Shown piece by piece: positions 5,438 through 7,819 of a stretch of 7,819 bases of DNA. Position 1 is the first letter of the stretch. Each line of letters begins with the position of its first letter. The stretch covers positions 1 through 7,819 of the forward strand of contig PEYC01000019.1 of the NCBI GenBank assembly GCA_002774555.1, written 5' to 3'. A program made the translations under genes and the position numbers. The stretch is from Candidatus Nealsonbacteria bacterium CG08_land_8_20_14_0_20_36_22. GTDB taxonomy: Bacteria > Patescibacteriota > Minisyncoccia > Minisyncoccales > GWA2-38-27. The notes beneath the pieces were generated by a model. The model had not been told where the DNA came from, ran no database searches, and saw only the letters and a program-made list of their open reading frames with translations.

Positions 5438-6961
5438 TTAGAAAAGGGTTTCGTTTATTCTTTGGGTTGCTTTTTGACAGTATTCTTTTGAAATATCTAT
5501 TCCTAAATATCTTCTATTTAATCTTTTCGCCACCGCAGTAGTAGTCCCTGCCCCATTAAACGGATCTAGAACAATATCATTCTTATAACTGAATAACTTT
5601 AGTAATCTAGCGACCAACTCTTCAGGAAACATAGCCGGGTGTTTGTATTTTTTCATGTTTCTTTCGGGGGCGATATCCCACTTTGCATAAACCCATTTTT
5701 TAAATTGGTCACCCGTAATGTCAATATTTTGAGGGTCACCAATTTTTTTATGTGTTTCTTTACAGAAAATTTCAATAAACTCCCAAGTATATTTCAAATA
5801 AGGCATACTTGGACTTTTCCAGCTTCCCCAAGCAGTGTATTTACAATTATAATTATGTTTGTCCCATAAAACTTCACCTTTCCATAAAAGACCTAAATCA
5901 AGTAATTGTTTTGAAAAGTGATGATGTGTTGGTATATAGTCGGAGAATAGAGGTTGAACATTTAAGCAAAAACGCCCGCTAGGCTTTAGCACACGGACAC
6001 ATTCTTTCCAAATTACATTTAATTTTTTAAAGTAATCGTTCCATCTTATAGCATCGTTTTTCTTATCATTTTCATACTCTAGACCAAAATTGTAAGGAGG
6101 GGAAGTAATAATTATGTCTATAGAATCTTTAGGAATTTTTTTTATTACTTCTTCGCTGTCACCACAGATAATCTTGTTAATAAAATCATTAATCGCTTCG
6201 GATTCTTTAACTATAACAGATTTTTTATAGTTTTTGGTCCCCCCCCTTATTTCTTCTTTAAGTGCACGATTTTTTACTTTCCGCTCTTTTTTTAAAAGTT
6301 TTGCATCGGGATATAAATTTTCTAATTCTTTTGTTTCCGGAGATTTAATGCTTTCTTTTAGTTCCTCAAAATTTCTTATAACACTAATAACCTTTCCTTG
6401 AACAGTTAATTCCTTTGTAAAAATCGGTTTTATATCGGGATTAGCGGGTTGTAATCGAAAACCACCTTTTTCTTTATAAATTTTCTTTAAAGTTACTTCG
6501 TCTCCGTTTATTAAAGCAACTACTGTCTCTCCATTTTCTGCGTCTGGTTGCTTTCTAATTATTACGGTATCACCGTCAAAAATTCCTTCGTCAATCATGC
6601 TATTTCCTTGGACCTTTAAGGCGTAATGTTCGCCGGATTTTGAAAGAAGATTTTTTTGTACTTTAATTGTTTCTTTTTCTTTTATTGCTTCAATTGGTTG
6701 TCCGGCGGCGATGGTACCAAGGAGGGGGATAGTTATTAATCCCAATTCTTTTCTTTTATTATTTAATTCGATTGAACGCGGCTGGTTTTCTATTTTTTTC
6801 AAAACTCCTTTTTCTTTCAATGTTTCTATATGCTGGTGGACGGTGGCTACCGAAGATAATTTAAAATGCTCCTTTATTTCCTCTAAAGAAGGAGCATAAT
6901 CATTTTTTTTAATGAATTTTGTAATATAACCCAATATTTGTTTTTGTCTTTTGGTAAGCAT
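5438..6961 (-). CDS. LexA repressor fused to a beta-class amino-DNA-methyltransferase
   Basis: A 507-aa fusion. Residues 1-197 are a complete LexA: winged HTH (1-66, LTKRQKQILGYI through SVATVHQHIETLKEKG), cleavage site A86-G87 in GTIAAGQP, nucleophile S121 in GNSM and general base K159 in EVTLKKI. The spacing (35 and 38 residues) is almost that of E. coli LexA A84-G85/S119/K156. Residues 198-262 are a charged linker. Residues 263-507 are an S-adenosylmethionine-dependent methyltransferase with motif IV TSPPYN at 286-291, then a target-recognition stretch, KHPAMFPEEL (440-449) and motif I DPFNGAGTT at 466-474. The IV-before-I order is beta class; SPPY favours N4-cytosine but N6-adenine is not excluded. 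The start is the first ATG after an extended -10 promoter. The linker is crossed by a G8 run, and the methyltransferase has no start codon of its own. The gene is tail-to-tail with the nuclease gene. RecA-stimulated self-cleavage would detach the DNA-binding domain; that outcome is inference. Confidence 0.85.
   Translation of the reverse strand: MLTKRQKQILGYITKFIKKNDYAPSLEEIKEHFKLSSVATVHQHIETLKEKGVLKKIENQPRSIELNNKRKELGLITIPLLGTIAAGQPIEAIKEKETIKVQKNLLSKSGEHYALKVQGNSMIDEGIFDGDTVIIRKQPDAENGETVVALINGDEVTLKKIYKEKGGFRLQPANPDIKPIFTKELTVQGKVISVIRNFEELKESIKSPETKELENLYPDAKLLKKERKVKNRALKEEIRGGTKNYKKSVIVKESEAINDFINKIICGDSEEVIKKIPKDSIDIIITSPPYNFGLEYENDKKNDAIRWNDYFKKLNVIWKECVRVLKPSGRFCLNVQPLFSDYIPTHHHFSKQLLDLGLLWKGEVLWDKHNYNCKYTAWGSWKSPSMPYLKYTWEFIEIFCKETHKKIGDPQNIDITGDQFKKWVYAKWDIAPERNMKKYKHPAMFPEELVARLLKLFSYKNDIVLDPFNGAGTTTAVAKRLNRRYLGIDISKEYCQKATQRINETLF
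6239..6246 (-). repeat. Eight-G homopolymer at the LexA-methyltransferase junction
   Basis: On the coding strand A-GGGGGGGG-ACC encodes R239-G240-G241-T242. Eight G keep LexA and the methyltransferase in one frame. Seven G would end the protein after 249 residues (TAG) and nine after 245 (TAA), leaving LexA alone. A G8 run is conspicuous in this AT-rich DNA and is the longest G/C homopolymer in the window. Such tracts are typical slippage sites, but also typical sequencing-error sites. Confidence 0.85.
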
Positions 6962-6966
6962 ATTAG

Positions 6967-6975
6967 TTATTCACA
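6967..6975 (+). promoter_or_regulatory. DnaA-box match TTATTCACA
   Basis: A perfect match to the consensus TTATNCACA lies between the -10 element and the start codon of the LexA-methyltransferase gene, so a bound DnaA would sit in its leader near the transcription start. One site alone could be chance; it is listed because a second box lies 53 bp away in the same orientation. Confidence 0.4.
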
Positions 6976-6984
6976 CTTTAATTT

Positions 6985-6993
6985 ATTATACCA
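6985..6993 (-). promoter_or_regulatory. Extended -10 promoter of the LexA-methyltransferase gene
   Basis: The minus strand reads TGGTATAAT, a perfect extended -10. No good -35 is present at 16-18 bp; that place is occupied by the ACCGAAAG repeats. Transcription should start near 6978, leaving a leader of about 17 nt without a Shine-Dalgarno sequence before the ATG at 6961. Confidence 0.6.
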
Positions 6994-7000
6994 AATTCAT

Positions 7001-7019
7001 ACCGAAAGAAAACCGAAAG
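7001..7019. promoter_or_regulatory. Direct repeat ACCGAAAG-N3-ACCGAAAG, candidate LexA operator
   Basis: Two perfect 8-bp copies (7001-7008 and 7012-7019) have an 11-bp period, one helical turn, and cover the -35 region of the lexA-fusion promoter. The direct-repeat layout with 11-bp period resembles the alphaproteobacterial LexA box (GTTC-N7-GTTC), though the half-site differs. LexA proteins usually repress their own genes, so this is the best candidate for the fusion's own operator. No other copy was seen in the window. Confidence 0.45.
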
Positions 7020-7028
7020 TTATCCACA
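7020..7028 (+). promoter_or_regulatory. DnaA-box match TTATCCACA
   Basis: An exact copy of the strongest known DnaA box (E. coli oriC R1/R4 type). It directly abuts the second ACCGAAAG copy and lies 53 bp from the box at 6967 in the same orientation. It could link transcription of the LexA-methyltransferase to DnaA activity. Two boxes are too few to argue for a replication origin. Confidence 0.5.
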
Positions 7029-7038
7029 GCTCCTATAT

Positions 7039-7067
7039 TTGATTTTAGGTGAAAATTATACTATAGT
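7039..7067 (+). promoter_or_regulatory. Promoter of the CYTH-domain gene
   Basis: TTGATT at 7039-7044 and TATAGT at 7062-7067 are 17 bp apart, giving a start near 7074 and a leader of about 78 nt. The -10 lies in the middle of an imperfect palindrome at 7056-7073 (ATTATACTATAGTGTAAT, one mismatched pair), a possible operator for an unknown dimeric regulator. Confidence 0.5.
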
Positions 7068-7107
7068 GTAATAATATTTACGCATAAAAGTCGAAAAATT
7101 CATTGAG

Positions 7108-7138
7108 CCCCGATAGTGCAGCAAAGCTGACTATGGGG
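7108..7138 (+). promoter_or_regulatory. Bulged hairpin in the leader of the CYTH gene
   Basis: CCCC, ATAGT and CAGC on the left pair with GCTG, ACTAT and GGGG on the right: 13 bp, two single bulged Gs on the left arm (G7112, G7118) and an AAA loop. It ends 14 nt before the ATG. No T run follows on the plus strand, and on the minus strand the U stretch is interrupted, so it is not a clear terminator. It may be a translational control hairpin or a dispersed repeat copy. Confidence 0.5.
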
Positions 7139-7152
7139 TAAAAAATAAATTT

Positions 7153-7689
7153 ATGGAAATAGAATTAGAAAGAACATTTTTATTAAGAAACATTCCTGTG
7201 GGGTTGGAAAAATGTAAATCGATTGAGATTATTGATATTTATATTCCAGAGTTTGCAAGGCACCCAGTTTTAAGAATACGAAAAAAAGGAGATGTTTTTG
7301 AAATTACCAAGAAATATCCTTTGGTCGGGAAAGATTCCTCAGAACAGGGAGAGTATTCTATTTCTTTAACAAAAGAAGAGTTTGACGAACTTTCTGAAAT
7401 TAAAGGGAAGAAATTTAGGAAAATCCGCCATTTTTATCCTTTTAACGGCAAAACGGCAGAAATAGATATTTATTTAGACGATTTGCAGGGGCTTGGTGTA
7501 GTTGACTTTGAATTTAATTCACGACAAGAAAAAAATAGTTTTAAAATACCGGACTTTTGTTTGGTTGACGTTACTCAAGAAGAAGTTTTTGCCGGAGGAT
7601 TGTTGGCAGGCAAAAAATATTCGGAAATTGAGCCATTTTTGAAAAAGTATAATTATAAAAAGATAGTGTCAACTCTGATTTTTAAATAA
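7153..7689 (+). CDS. CYTH-domain protein (triphosphate-tunnel family)
   Basis: A 178-aa soluble protein with the CYTH fold signature: the N-terminal acidic strand EIELERTFLL (ExE motif at 4-6; the usual final Lys of ExExK is Thr8), basic residues R41 and R43 in LRIRKKGD, K53-K54, E67, R89 and R92, then AEIDIYLDDLQGL (102-114) and VVDFEF (116-121). These residues line the tunnel that binds triphosphates with metal ions. Known members are class IV adenylate cyclases, thiamine triphosphatases and inorganic triphosphatases. The substrate cannot be told from sequence alone; simple tripolyphosphate or nucleotide hydrolysis is the likeliest. The ATG follows an AT-rich leader with a strong hairpin and no Shine-Dalgarno sequence. 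It is divergent from the LexA-methyltransferase gene with 191 bp between the starts. Confidence 0.85.
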   Translation: MEIELERTFLLRNIPVGLEKCKSIEIIDIYIPEFARHPVLRIRKKGDVFEITKKYPLVGKDSSEQGEYSISLTKEEFDELSEIKGKKFRKIRHFYPFNGKTAEIDIYLDDLQGLGVVDFEFNSRQEKNSFKIPDFCLVDVTQEEVFAGGLLAGKKYSEIEPFLKKYNYKKIVSTLIFK

Positions 7690-7697
7690 TTAAAATT

Positions 7698-7778
7698 ATG
7701 AATTGTCCTTTTTGTGATATTAACAAAGAAAAAACAAGAATAATAAAGATAGGAGAAAATAAAAAAGTCGCCACCTAG
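7698..7778 (+). pseudogene. Truncated HIT-like gene start
   Basis: An ATG 8 bp after the CYTH stop opens a 26-codon frame MNCPFCDINKEKTRIIKIG then ENKKVAT, ending at TAG 7776-7778. CPFCDI at the N-terminus is the usual zinc-binding beginning of HIT (histidine triad) nucleotide-binding hydrolases. The frame is lost exactly where a terminator-like hairpin starts (7762), and no frame continues the HIT sequence to the window end; the histidine triad is absent. It looks like a HIT gene interrupted by a hairpin-bearing segment, but only 41 bases beyond the stop are visible, so a mis-joined contig end is also possible. Confidence 0.45.
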
Positions 7779-7788
7779 GCGGTTTTTT
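7762..7788. terminator. Intrinsic terminator, possibly bidirectional
   Basis: CGCC (7769-7772) pairs with GGCG (7778-7781) around a 5-nt loop, extended by two G-T wobble pairs and an A-T stretch, since an A run precedes and TTTTTT follows. A-tract plus T-tract makes it usable in both directions. It would end the CYTH transcript, and it overlaps the last codons of the HIT-like fragment. Confidence 0.65.
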
Positions 7789-7819
7789 GCTTGCCCTGAG
7801 TTTTTAGAAAGGGTAGGAT

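Noticed and set aside
6962..7152. Replication origin, suggested by two DnaA boxes in an AT-rich gap
   Set aside because: Only two boxes, no dnaA or dnaN nearby and no box cluster. A regulatory role is more likely.

Overview
This AT-rich 7.8 kb window looks like a bacterial chromosome from the Candidate Phyla Radiation (Patescibacteria, most likely a Parcubacteria-type lineage). The reasons are low GC, very tight packing, genes without clear Shine-Dalgarno sequences, a primase gene that overlaps the housekeeping sigma factor gene, and a small DUF5661-like protein. The standard bacterial code fits every gene. The taxonomic call is inference; gene identities rest on visible motifs.

Layout. 1-200 (minus): 5' end of glycogen synthase glgA. 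201-280: divergent, overlapping promoters for glgA and dnaG. 281-3120 (plus): dnaG (primase) and rpoD (primary sigma factor), overlapping by 22 bp. 3155-3226: tRNA-Asn(GTT) with its own promoter. 3227-3530: no protein gene, but a strong promoter, hairpins and an intrinsic terminator that could delimit a small RNA. 3531-4474 (plus): a DUF5661-like small protein and an SdpI/DUF1648 membrane protein, closed by a terminator. 4713-6961: a convergent restriction-modification-like pair. 7153-7689 (plus): a CYTH-domain protein. 7698-7819: a short broken HIT-like gene start running into a terminator hairpin.

The most unusual part is 4713-7028. The minus-strand gene encodes a complete LexA repressor (winged HTH, Ala-Gly cleavage site, Ser/Lys dyad) fused to a beta-class amino-DNA-methyltransferase. 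The two halves are joined in frame through a run of eight G on the coding strand; one G more or less would give a LexA-only protein. The convergent partner gene looks like a PD-(D/E)XK nuclease split at an A_AAA_AAG heptamer, the E. coli dnaX -1 frameshift motif, with a GGTGAG element just upstream. The control region of the fusion carries an 11-bp-period direct repeat and two DnaA-box matches. Together these suggest a restriction-modification system linked to DNA damage and possibly to replication, with expression of both enzymes depending on slippage tracts. Assembly or sequencing errors at the two homopolymers are the main competing explanation.
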